DNA of 64,000 nt from Streptacidiphilus jeojiense. GTDB lineage: Bacteria; Actinomycetota; Actinomycetes; Streptomycetales; Streptomycetaceae. The stretch is taken from positions 84,216-148,215 of the forward strand of contig NZ_JOEH01000024.1 in the NCBI RefSeq assembly GCF_000719095.1, read 5' to 3'. This document shows, piece after piece, positions 29,813 through 39,828 of the stretch. Both the position numbers and the translations under genes were made by a program. The notes beneath the pieces were generated by a model. That model was not told the origin of the DNA and ran no database searches. It worked only from the letters and a program-made list of their open reading frames with translations. Numbering within the stretch: the stretch's first letter is position 1; each line of letters opens with the position of its first letter.

Positions 29813-30838
29813 GTGACCGTCGTGGGGCCCTTCGGGCTGAGCGTGCAGAACCAGGCACTGGAAGCAGACGTCCAGATCGGACTCGCCGCCGTCGAGCAGG
29901 CGCTCGCGGAGGCCACCAAGAGCGACGTGCCGTTCATCACAGTCACCGCGCAGCACCTCAAGGAGGCCGGCGGCAAGCGCCTCCGTCCCCTGCTGGTGCT
30001 GCTCGCCGCGCAGTTCGGCGATCCCAACGCGCCCGGCGTGGTCCCCTCCGCCGTGGTGGTGGAGCTGACCCACCTGGCCACCCTCTACCACGACGACGTC
30101 ATGGACGAGGCGGTGATGCGGCGCGGCACGCCCAGTGCCAACGCCCGCTGGGACAACTCGGTCGCCATCCTCACCGGCGACTTCCTGTTCTCCCGCGCCT
30201 CCAAGATCCTCGCCGACCTCGGCCCGGAGGCGGTCCGGGTCCAGGCCGACGCGTTCGAGCGGCTGGTCACCGGCCAGATCCTGGAGACCGCAGGACCCCG
30301 CCCCGAGGACGACCCGGTCCAGCACTACCTGGACGTGATCTCCGGCAAGACCGGCTCGCTGATCGCGGTCTCCGGCCACCTGGGCGCGCTGATGGCGGGC
30401 GCGGACGAGGCCGTGGTGAACATCGTCACCCAGTACGGCGAACGCATCGGTACCGCGTTCCAGATCGCCGACGACCTGCTGGACATCACCAGCGACAGCC
30501 ACGAGTCCGGCAAGACCCCCGGCACGGACCTGCGCGAGGGCGTGCCGACCCTCCCCGAACTGCTGCTGCGCGCGGCGGCGCCGGACCCCTCGGTCCCCGG
30601 TGACCTGCGGCTGCGCGAACTGCTTGACGCCGGCTTCCCCGCCGACGACCCGGCCGCGGACGAGCGCCACGCGGAGGCGCTCACGCTCTTCCGGAGCCAC
30701 CCGGCGCTGGCGCGGGCCCGCGAGGACACGCTGCGGTACTCCGAGGAGGCCCGCGGACTGCTGGCACCCCTGCCCGACTGCCCGGCCAAGTCGGCCCTGG
30801 AGGGGCTCTGCGACGTCGTCGCGCTGCGTACGATGTGA
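29813..30838 (+). CDS. Polyprenyl diphosphate synthase
   Basis: This 341-residue trans-isoprenyl diphosphate synthase starts at GTG 29813, supported by AGGAG ten bases upstream; a 26-residue upstream in-frame extension is unlikely. Both Asp-rich motifs are present: DDVMD (94-98, in LYHDDVMDE) and DDLLD (220-224). Also GGKRLRPLLVLLAA. Residues ahead of the first motif are small to medium (THLATLYHDD), consistent with a long-chain product, and the location after nuo suggests it makes the C45 side chain of menaquinone-9. Chain length is inferred, not shown. It has its own terminator downstream. Confidence 0.93.
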   Translation: MTVVGPFGLSVQNQALEADVQIGLAAVEQALAEATKSDVPFITVTAQHLKEAGGKRLRPLLVLLAAQFGDPNAPGVVPSAVVVELTHLATLYHDDVMDEAVMRRGTPSANARWDNSVAILTGDFLFSRASKILADLGPEAVRVQADAFERLVTGQILETAGPRPEDDPVQHYLDVISGKTGSLIAVSGHLGALMAGADEAVVNIVTQYGERIGTAFQIADDLLDITSDSHESGKTPGTDLREGVPTLPELLLRAAAPDPSVPGDLRLRELLDAGFPADDPAADERHAEALTLFRSHPALARAREDTLRYSEEARGLLAPLPDCPAKSALEGLCDVVALRTM

Positions 30839-30843
30839 CCGGT

Positions 30844-30917
30844 CGGGTGCGGGCCAGTTGCACACGTCAGGGGCGCGGGGAACTGCGCGAACAGCAAGCC
30901 GGCACCTCCCGCACCCG
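30844..30917 (+). terminator. Hairpin enclosing a Streptomyces intergenic repeat
   Basis: CGGGTGCGGG (30844-30853) pairs with CCCGCACCCG (30908-30917). Inside lies AGGGGCGCGGGGAACTGCGC (from 30869), a sequence widely repeated between Streptomyces genes and found again, paired with its complement, at 43891-43978. It probably ends the polyprenyl synthase transcript. Confidence 0.6.
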
Positions 30918-30953
30918 CGCGACAGACCAGAGCCCAGAACGGGGGAGCGCACT

Positions 30954-31616
30954 GTGCTGCAAGTGGTGATCGCCGAGGATTCGGTTCTGCTGCGGGAGGG
31001 TCTGACCAGACTCCTCGCCGACAGAGGGCTTGAGGTCGTCGGCGGGGTCGGCGACGGGGAGGAACTGCTCGCCCTGATCGACACCCTCGCGGCAGCGAAC
31101 ACCCTGCCGGACGTGGTGGTCGCCGACGTGCGGATGCCCCCCACCCACACCGACGAGGGCGTCAGGGCCTGCGTGGAGCTGCGCAGGCGGCATCCCGGGG
31201 TGGGGACGCTGGTGCTCTCACAGTACGTCGAGGAGCGCTACGCCTCCGAGCTGCTGGCCGGCTCCACCCGCGGGGTGGGCTACCTGCTCAAGGACCGGGT
31301 CGCCGACGTCCGCGAGTTCACCGAGGCGGTGGTGCGGGTCGCCGAGGGCGGCACCGCGCTGGACCCGGAGGTGGTGGCGCAGCTGCTCGGCCGCAGCCGC
31401 AGGCACGACGTGCTGGACGCGCTGACGCCCCGTGAGCGCGAGGTGCTGGGGCTGATGGCGGAGGGGCGGACCAACAGCGCCATCGCCAAGCAACTGGTGG
31501 TGTCCGACGGCGCGGTGGAGAAGCACGTCAGCAACATCTTCATGAAGCTGGGGCTGACCCAGAGCTCGGACGACCACCGCAGGGTGCTGGCGGTGCTCAC
31601 GCACCTCAACTCCTGA
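30954..31616 (+). CDS. NarL/FixJ-family response regulator, orphan
   Basis: This 220-residue protein starts at GTG 30954 behind GGGGGAG. Receiver domain: acidic AED (8-9), phosphoacceptor Asp58 (VADVRMPP), Thr/Ser in VLSQY and Lys in YLLKDRV. The C-terminal LuxR-type HTH (about 152-195) has LTPREREVLGLMAEGRTN, then AIAKQLVVSDGAVEKHVSNIF. No histidine kinase gene is adjacent, so the partner must be elsewhere. It sits between the polyprenyl synthase and korA genes. Targets unknown. Confidence 0.93.
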   Translation: MLQVVIAEDSVLLREGLTRLLADRGLEVVGGVGDGEELLALIDTLAAANTLPDVVVADVRMPPTHTDEGVRACVELRRRHPGVGTLVLSQYVEERYASELLAGSTRGVGYLLKDRVADVREFTEAVVRVAEGGTALDPEVVAQLLGRSRRHDVLDALTPREREVLGLMAEGRTNSAIAKQLVVSDGAVEKHVSNIFMKLGLTQSSDDHRRVLAVLTHLNS

Positions 31617-31654
31617 ACAACTCCTAAACCTCGGGAACCTGTCTCCTGCACCAC

Positions 31655-31673
31655 ATCTGATGGATAGTCAGAT
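31655..31673. promoter_or_regulatory. Inverted repeat upstream of korA
   Basis: ATCTGA and TCAGAT are separated by seven bases, lying about 120 bases before the korA start. TAGGAT at 31736-31741 is a candidate -10 box downstream. The palindrome could be an operator for korAB; this is inference. Confidence 0.35.
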
Positions 31674-31795
31674 AAGCTGTCGGGCAAGGTCAGAGGGATG
31701 TCGCGGGCTTGCCGCACGGCGGTCGGCCACCGGCATAGGATGCCAGGCAGGGCACCGGTCAACACGGTGCCGGGGCGTCTAGGGAGGCCAGTCCG

Positions 31796-33732
<1,937 letters not shown>

Positions 33733-33736
<4 letters not shown>

Positions 33737-34797
33737 GCACGGAAACGCACGCCTTCCCCTCGCTGGGCCTGGTCCCCAAGGCCGCCGCCCCGCAGAGCAT
33801 GAAGGACTTCAAGTCCGACCAGGAGGTGCGCTGGTGCCCCGGCTGCGGGGACTACGCGATCCTGGCCGCGGTCCAGTCGTTCCTGCCGGAGCTCGGGCTG
33901 GCCCGGGAGAACATCGTCTTCGTCTCCGGCATCGGCTGCTCCTCGCGCTTCCCGTACTACCTCAACACCTACGGGATGCACTCCATCCACGGCCGCGCGC
34001 CGGCCATCGCCACCGGGCTGGCGGCCTCCCGTCCGGACCTGTCGGTCTGGGTGGTGACCGGCGACGGCGACGCGCTGTCGATCGGCGGCAACCACCTGAT
34101 CCACGCCCTGCGCCGCAACGTCAACCTCAAGATCCTGCTGTTCAACAACCGGATCTACGGTCTGACCAAGGGGCAGTACAGCCCCACCAGCGAGGTCGGG
34201 AAGATCACCAAGTCAACCCCGATGGGCTCCCTGGACGCGCCGTTCAACCCGCTGTCGCTGGCCGTCGGCGCCGAGGCGAGCTTCGTCGCCCGGACCATCG
34301 ACTCGGACCGCAAGCACCTGCAGTCGGTGCTGCGCGCCGCCGCCGAGCACCAGGGCACCGCCCTGGTGGAGATCTACCAGAACTGCAACATCTTCAACGA
34401 CGGCGCCTTCGACGCCCTCAAGGAGCCGGCCACCCGGGACCAGGCGCTGATCCGGCTGGAGCACGGGCAGCCGATCCGCTTCGGCTCCGACAACGGCATG
34501 GGCGTCTTCCGGGACCCGGCCACCGGTGACCTCACCACCGCCGCCGTCACCGCGGACAACGCCGACCGGGTGCTGGTCCACGACGCCCACGCGGACAGCC
34601 CCACCACCGCCTTCGCGCTCACCCGGCTGGCCGCCCAGGACACCCTGCACAACACCCCGATCGGGGTGCTGCGCAGCGTCCAGCGCCCGGTCTACGACAC
34701 CCAGATGCTGACCCAGCTGGACCAGGCGGTGGCCCAGCGCGGCCGCGGCGACCTCGGCGCCCTGCTGACCGGATCCGACACCTGGACGGTCGACTGA
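33733..34797 (+). CDS. korB: 2-oxoacid:ferredoxin oxidoreductase, beta subunit
   Basis: This 354-residue partner of KorA holds thiamine diphosphate and one [4Fe-4S] cluster. The cluster ligands include C35 and C38 (WCPGCGDY) and C69 (GIGCSSRF); a fourth lies in IYQNCNIF. The ThDP/Mg site is GDGDALSIGGNH (110-121) with downstream LLFNNRIYGLTKGQ. Length and arrangement match actinobacterial KorB. A 13-bp terminator follows. Confidence 0.95.
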
Positions 34798-34820
34798 GGT
34801 CCCGAAGAGCAGCGCCACCG

Positions 34821-34849
34821 TGATCCCCCCGAGCCTCTCGGGGGGATCA
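34821..34849 (+). terminator. Terminator after korB
   Basis: TGATCCCCCCGAG (34821-34833) pairs perfectly with CTCGGGGGGATCA (34837-34849) around a three-base loop. Confidence 0.9.
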
Positions 34850-34976
34850 CGCGTTAGAGAGTCGCTAAGATCCGCAACGAATCCTTAACGGTGGGTATTT
34901 ATGTCCTGTTTGTCCGTTTGCCTAGGGGTATGCATGGCAGCGGACAACAGCAGCACTCTCCGATCGGAACCCCGCC

Positions 34977-37052
34977 ATGGACAGCCGCACCAGTGTGAGC
35001 AGCCCCGCACCCGCTCCCGCGGACGGGCCGCCGTCGCCGCCGCCGTCCGTGGCCCCGCCGGCGGCACCGTCGGCGCTCCCGGTGCTGCCGGAGAGCCTGG
35101 GCTACCGGGTGAAGAAAGGTTTGCTCGGCAAGCCCCTGGTCACCGAGCAGCTCTCCCACGAGAAGCTGTCCAACCCGGTCGCCCTCGGCGTCCTGGCCTC
35201 GGACTGCATATCGTCCTCGGCGTACGGCTCCGAGGCGATGCTCACCATCCTGATCCCGGTGATCGGCGTCGCCGCCTTCACCCTGCTGCTGCCGGTGACC
35301 CTGGCGATCCTCTGCGTGCTGACCCTGCTCACGCTCTCCTACCGGGACGTGGTCATGGCCTACACCCGGGCCGGCGGCTCCTACGTGGTGGCCCGGGAGA
35401 ACTTCGGCCCCAACGTCGCCCAGGTCGCCGCGGTGGCGCTGCTGATCGACTACATCGTCACGGTCGCGGTGCAGACCGCGGCCGGCACCACCGCGCTGCT
35501 GTCGCTGGTGCACCTGCTCGGCGGTGACGCCTACAACTGGGTCGACAACTACCAGTTGCTGATCTCGGTCTGCATCGTGCTGCTGCTCTGCTGGGGCAAT
35601 CTGCGCGGCATCCGCGAGGCGGGCAAGGCCTTCGCGCTGCCGGCCTACCTGTTCATGGCCGGGATGGGGCTGCTGTTCGTGGTGGCCGGCATCCGGCTGC
35701 TCTCCGGCGACCTGCCCAAGGCCGACGTGCACGCCCACGGCGCGCTGGGGCTGGGCCTGGACGGCAACCACAGCAGCCTGCTGATGGGCGCCTCGGTCTT
35801 CCTGGTGCTCAAGGCCTTCGCCAACGGAGGCACCTCGCTGACCGGTCTGGAGGCCATCTCCAACGGCGTCAGCGCGTTCCGCAACCCGCAGGGCCCCAAC
35901 GCCCGGAAGACCCTGGTGGCGATGTCGCTCACGCTGGGGATCCTGGTCCTCGGGGTCTCCGGGCTGGCCTACCTGACCCACTCCATCCCGTTCAGCAGCG
36001 GCAACCCCAGCGTGCTGTCCCAGGAGGCCGACCTGGTCTTCGGCAGCACCTGGATCGGCCAGGCCGCACTGGTCTTCCTGCAGCTGGCGACCGCGCTGAT
36101 CCTCTACACCGGCGCCAACACCTCCTTCAACGGCTTCCCCTTCCTGGCCAGCTTCGTCGCCGAGGACTCCTTCCTGCCGCGCCAGCTCACCCGTCGCGGC
36201 CACCGGCTGGCGTTCTCCTCCGGCATCCTCACCCTCACCGGCGTCTCGCTGGCGCTGCTGATCGGCACCGACGCCAAGCTGGACAAGCTGCTCGGCCTCT
36301 ATGCGATCGGCGTCTTCACCGGCTTCTTCATGGCCGGCACCGGCCTGGTGAAGCACCACTGGACCCGCCGCGAGCGCGGCCGCACCGCCAAGCTGATCAT
36401 CAACGCGCTGGCCGCGGCGGCCTCCATCACCATCGTCGCGATCTTCGCGATCACCAAGTTCACCGAGGGCGCCTGGATGGTGGTCGTGCTCTTCCCGATC
36501 GGCGTGTTCTCGCTGATCCGGGTGAACCGCCGCTACCGCGAGGAGGCCGAGGCGCTGGCCGCCGCGCCGGCCGACACCACCGCCCCGCGCCACCGCCGGC
36601 AGCTGATGTACATCCTGGTGGACCGGGTCGACCTGGCCGCGCTCAAGGCCATCGCCTACGCCCGCTCGCTGCGGCCGCAGGAGATCAGGGCCATCCACTT
36701 CATGATCGACAGCCGGGAGGCGGAGAAGCTGGCGGCGCAGTGGGCCGAGGCCGAGGTCGGCGACCTGCCGCTGGAGATCGTCCAGTGCCCGGACCGCCGG
36801 ATCACCCGGGCGCTGCTGGAGCTGATCACCCGCAACACCGCGGACCGGAAGAGCCAGATCACCCTGCTGATCCCGGAGCGCAACTACTCGCCGGTCCTCG
36901 GCCGGCTGCTGCACCGCCGCACCGCCGACCACATCGCCCGCGCGGTCGGCAAGCTGCCCAACGTGGTGGCCACGATCGTCCCGTTCGACGTCATCCTGCC
37001 GGACCACCCGAGCCGCGCCGAGGCCGAGGCTGACAGCACCGTCACCGTTTAA
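34977..37052 (+). CDS. APC-superfamily transporter, KimA-like (probable K+ uptake)
   Basis: This 691-residue protein has a Pro/Ala-rich N-terminus (to about 38), about 12 membrane spans and a soluble C-terminal domain of about 170 residues starting near RRQLMYILVDRVDLAALKA. It begins the transport core with GVLASDCISSSAYGSEAMLTI, the unwound TM1 of APC proteins. The layout (APC core plus cytoplasmic dimerisation domain) and the SS-YG signature resemble B. subtilis KimA, a high-affinity K+/H+ symporter regulated by c-di-AMP. I therefore call it KimA-like; an amino-acid permease is the main alternative. The start is ATG 34977 with a weak GGAA ribosome site. No c-di-AMP riboswitch is evident in the 130-nt leader. 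Confidence 0.8.
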   Translation: MDSRTSVSSPAPAPADGPPSPPPSVAPPAAPSALPVLPESLGYRVKKGLLGKPLVTEQLSHEKLSNPVALGVLASDCISSSAYGSEAMLTILIPVIGVAAFTLLLPVTLAILCVLTLLTLSYRDVVMAYTRAGGSYVVARENFGPNVAQVAAVALLIDYIVTVAVQTAAGTTALLSLVHLLGGDAYNWVDNYQLLISVCIVLLLCWGNLRGIREAGKAFALPAYLFMAGMGLLFVVAGIRLLSGDLPKADVHAHGALGLGLDGNHSSLLMGASVFLVLKAFANGGTSLTGLEAISNGVSAFRNPQGPNARKTLVAMSLTLGILVLGVSGLAYLTHSIPFSSGNPSVLSQEADLVFGSTWIGQAALVFLQLATALILYTGANTSFNGFPFLASFVAEDSFLPRQLTRRGHRLAFSSGILTLTGVSLALLIGTDAKLDKLLGLYAIGVFTGFFMAGTGLVKHHWTRRERGRTAKLIINALAAAASITIVAIFAITKFTEGAWMVVVLFPIGVFSLIRVNRRYREEAEALAAAPADTTAPRHRRQLMYILVDRVDLAALKAIAYARSLRPQEIRAIHFMIDSREAEKLAAQWAEAEVGDLPLEIVQCPDRRITRALLELITRNTADRKSQITLLIPERNYSPVLGRLLHRRTADHIARAVGKLPNVVATIVPFDVILPDHPSRAEAEADSTVTV

Positions 37053-37124
37053 CGGACATGACATCCCACCCCTCCGCCCTCTACCTTCCTCAGAAGGGAC
37101 GAGCGGTCGGAAGGGGCGGGCGGC

Positions 37125-38105
37125 ATGGGCGAGCAGCGGCGCGGATTCTGGTTCGGGGTGGTGGCCTACGGGCTCTGGGGGCTGTTCCCGCTGTACTGGC
37201 CGCTGTTGAAGCCCAGCGGGGCACTGGAGATCCTGGCCAACCGGATGGTGTGGTCACTGGTGGCGGTGGCGGGGATCCTGCTGTTCCAGCGGCACTGGAG
37301 CTGGATCGGACCGCTGCTGCGGCAGCCGCGGCGGCTGCTGATGATCGGCTCGGCGGCGGCGCTGGTGTCGGTGAACTGGGGCGTCTACATCTGGGCGGTC
37401 AACAGCGACCACGTCGTCGAGACCTCGCTCGGCTACTTCATCAACCCGCTGGTCACCATCGCCTTCGGGGTGCTGCTGCTGAAGGAGCGGCTGCGCCGGG
37501 CGCAGTGGGTGGCGGTCGGCACCGGCGCACTGGCGGTGCTGGTGCTGACGGTCGGTTACGGACGGCTGCCCTGGATCGCGCTGGTGCTGGCCTTCAGCTT
37601 CGGCGGCTACGGCCTGATCAAGAAGAAGGTCGGGCTGAGCGGCCTGGAGAGCCTGGCCGGTGAGACCGCGTTCCAGTTCTTCCCCGCGTTCGGCTTCCTG
37701 GTCTACCTCGCGGTCAGCGGCAGCGGCACCCTGGGCCGGACCGCGCCCGGCTCCTACGGCTGGGGCCACAGCGTGCTGCTGGTCCTCTGCGGACTGGTCA
37801 CCGCGCTGCCGCTGCTGGCGTTCGGCGCGGCGGCGGTACGGGTCCCGCTGACCACGCTGGGGCTGCTGCAGTACCTGGCCCCGGTGTTCCAGTTCGGGCT
37901 GGGCATCACCGTCTTCCACGAGCAGATGCCGCCGGCCCGCTGGGCCGGCTTCGCCCTGGTCTGGGTCGCCCTGGCACTGCTCACCGCGGACGCGCTGCGC
38001 GACCGCAGGGGCGCCGGCGGCAGGGGTGCCGACAGCACGCCGGTCGACGGCGTACCGGCCGTCGAGGCGGCCGCTGCCGACGGGCGCTCCTCCGCCGCTC
38101 GCTGA
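37125..38105 (+). CDS. rarD: RarD-type EamA transporter
   Basis: This 326-residue protein has ten predicted spans formed by two EamA/DMT repeats. Its N-terminus, FGVVAYGLWGLFPLYWPLL, and the block VNWGVYIWAVNSDHVVETSL are characteristic of RarD (named from chloramphenicol-sensitive mutants; substrate unknown). GFALVWVALALLTADAL is the last span; a 40-residue Ala-rich tail follows. GGAAGGGG precedes the ATG. Confidence 0.92.
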   Translation: MGEQRRGFWFGVVAYGLWGLFPLYWPLLKPSGALEILANRMVWSLVAVAGILLFQRHWSWIGPLLRQPRRLLMIGSAAALVSVNWGVYIWAVNSDHVVETSLGYFINPLVTIAFGVLLLKERLRRAQWVAVGTGALAVLVLTVGYGRLPWIALVLAFSFGGYGLIKKKVGLSGLESLAGETAFQFFPAFGFLVYLAVSGSGTLGRTAPGSYGWGHSVLLVLCGLVTALPLLAFGAAAVRVPLTTLGLLQYLAPVFQFGLGITVFHEQMPPARWAGFALVWVALALLTADALRDRRGAGGRGADSTPVDGVPAVEAAAADGRSSAAR

Positions 38106-38155
38106 GGCGGGGGAGCGCCCTTGGCCCCCGGACCGGGAGGACCGTGGGGTCCGGT

Positions 38156-39472
38156 TCAGACCTGGTACTTGGCCGCCGCCGCGACCAGCGCGTTCTGCAG
38201 CGTCTGGATGCTGTTGTCCTTGAGGTACCCGATCACGGCCTGGTCGATCGCGGTGTTCCAGGCCCCGGAGGCGACCACGCCGTGGGTGAGCGAGCCCGCG
38301 ATGATGTCGCTGTGCCACTGGTCCAGCGACCACTGCAGGTAGGGGTCGAACAGGTCGCGCTCATCTGCGCTGATGTTCGACCGCGGCGGGATCGCGCCCT
38401 TGACGGAGGTGAAGTCGTCCTGCCCGGTCTGGCTGCCGCAGGTGGTCAGCCAGGCGACGGAGGCCTCCCGGTCCTTGGCGCCCACCGGCAGGGTGAAGCA
38501 GTCCGCGGCGAAGAGGAAGGTCCCCTGGGTGCCGGGGACCGGGGCCCAGGTGTAGTCGATGTTGCCGGTGAGCTTGAGCGTCACCGCGAAGTTAGCCTCG
38601 GTCCAGTCGCCCATGATCTGGTAGGCGGCCGCGCCGTTGCCGACCAGCGAGCTGACCTGGTCCCAACTGGTGTACTGGGCGCCGGTGCCGGGGGCGTAGC
38701 CCATGATCTCGTGGAAGGTGCTGAGCGCGGTGCTGACCTTGGCCGAGTTCCAGTTGCCGCCCTTCTTCCACAGGGCCGCCCAGTCGTCCGCCTTGAGGGT
38801 GCTGACCAGCACCGTCTCCATGATGTGCTTGACCTGCCAGTCCTGGGCGGGGTCACGGGAGACGGCCAGTGGGATCTTGCCGGCGGCCTTGACCTTCTTC
38901 AGGTTGCCGATGAACTCGGTCATGGTCTTGGGGGCGGTGCTGATGCCGAGGCTCCTGCACAGCGCGATGTTGGACCAGAGCACGTTGATGTGGTGGATGT
39001 CCACCGGCACCGAGTAGTACTTGCCGTCGCGCTGGATCAGCTTCAGCACCTGCGGGTTGAACTGCTTGTCCCAACCCTGCTGCTGGTAGAGGAAGGTGAG
39101 GTCCTCCACCTGCCCGGCGGTGATGTAGTCGCCGACCATCGCGCCGGCCTGGGCCTGGAAGGTGTCCGGGGGGTTCTTGGCGGCCAGCCGCTTGGCCAGC
39201 AACGCCTGGGCGTTGGCGCCGGCGCCGCCGGTGACCGCCCGGTTGATGAACTCGACGTGCGGATTGCTCTGGGAGAACACCGCGACCAGGGCATTGAGCG
39301 CATCCTTCTCACCGCCGGCGGTCCACCACGAGAACACTTCGAGCTCAGTGGGTGCGCCGTTGGCGCCCGCGGTGGTCTTGGTGCCCGAACTGCATGCGGA
39401 GAGCAGCCCGGTGCCTGCGGCCGCTCCTGCGACTCCGGAAGCGGCAAGGAAGGTTCGGCGGCTCATGGCCAT
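38156..39472 (-). CDS. ABC transporter sugar-binding lipoprotein, orphan
   Basis: This 438-residue extracellular solute-binding protein (family 1) has a Tat-type signal with twin arginines (SRRTFL, 4-9) and a lipobox LSAC with Cys27, so it should be exported folded and anchored by lipid. The mature part begins with FSWWTAGGEKDALNAL, typical of oligosaccharide binders. No permease or ATPase genes are adjacent, unlike most such loci; it may share a transporter encoded elsewhere (for example a shared MsiK-type ATPase). AGGAG lies ten bases before ATG 39472; ATG 39466 is the alternative. A possible GGTCCGG hairpin (38128-38154) separates it from convergent rarD. Confidence 0.92.
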   Translation of the reverse strand: MAMSRRTFLAASGVAGAAAGTGLLSACSSGTKTTAGANGAPTELEVFSWWTAGGEKDALNALVAVFSQSNPHVEFINRAVTGGAGANAQALLAKRLAAKNPPDTFQAQAGAMVGDYITAGQVEDLTFLYQQQGWDKQFNPQVLKLIQRDGKYYSVPVDIHHINVLWSNIALCRSLGISTAPKTMTEFIGNLKKVKAAGKIPLAVSRDPAQDWQVKHIMETVLVSTLKADDWAALWKKGGNWNSAKVSTALSTFHEIMGYAPGTGAQYTSWDQVSSLVGNGAAAYQIMGDWTEANFAVTLKLTGNIDYTWAPVPGTQGTFLFAADCFTLPVGAKDREASVAWLTTCGSQTGQDDFTSVKGAIPPRSNISADERDLFDPYLQWSLDQWHSDIIAGSLTHGVVASGAWNTAIDQAVIGYLKDNSIQTLQNALVAAAAKYQV

Positions 39473-39751
39473 GTGTGGATGACTCCTGTCGTGCCAGTGA
39501 TCGTGCGGTGCCGCCGTCGCACACGGGCGCCACAGGTTGCCTGTGCCGCCGCTCGGTCAGGAACTGAGGGAGGGGGATCCACACGACCCGGCACAGATTA
39601 CCTTCACACGTTCAGATGAATAGGCATCATCTGACAGTCCGGCAAGCCTGTGCGTCAAGTCAGGAATCGCTCACTGAGACGGATTCCGGGCACATTTCGG
39701 ATACATTCGACCGCGAAAATGACACCACTGCGGGTGGTGCGAATGTGCAGC
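39473..39751. other. Upstream region of the sugar-binding protein gene
   Basis: This 279-nt gap has no gene. It is AT-richer near 39600-39720 and should contain the promoter for the minus-strand binding protein. I cannot identify a confident -35/-10 pair. Confidence 0.3.
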
Positions 39752-39823
39752 GAGGGGCGCCCGACTTCGGACGCCCCTCCTGATTCCCCTGCGTAGCAGG
39801 GGTGTTCCGCTGAGCTACGGAAC
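39752..39823 (-). terminator. Three consecutive hairpins after the LolA/RseB-like gene
   Basis: Read on the minus strand, just after the stop: GTTCCG/CGGAAC (39804-39823), CCCCTGC/GCAGGGG around a three-base loop (39786-39802), and GAGGGGCG/CGCCCCTC (39752-39779). The last is the best terminator. The first two include GTAGCTCAGCGG, which resembles a tRNA D-arm, but no complete tRNA can be folded. Confidence 0.6.
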
Positions 39824-39828
39824 TGCTG

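Noticed and set aside
28247..31150. 967-codon minus-strand open frame across nuoN and the polyprenyl synthase
   Set aside because: It crosses the nuo terminator and overlaps two well-supported genes; no domain is seen.
34850..34976. c-di-AMP (ydaO) riboswitch before the KimA-like gene
   Set aside because: The conserved ydaO core sequences are not present in the short leader.
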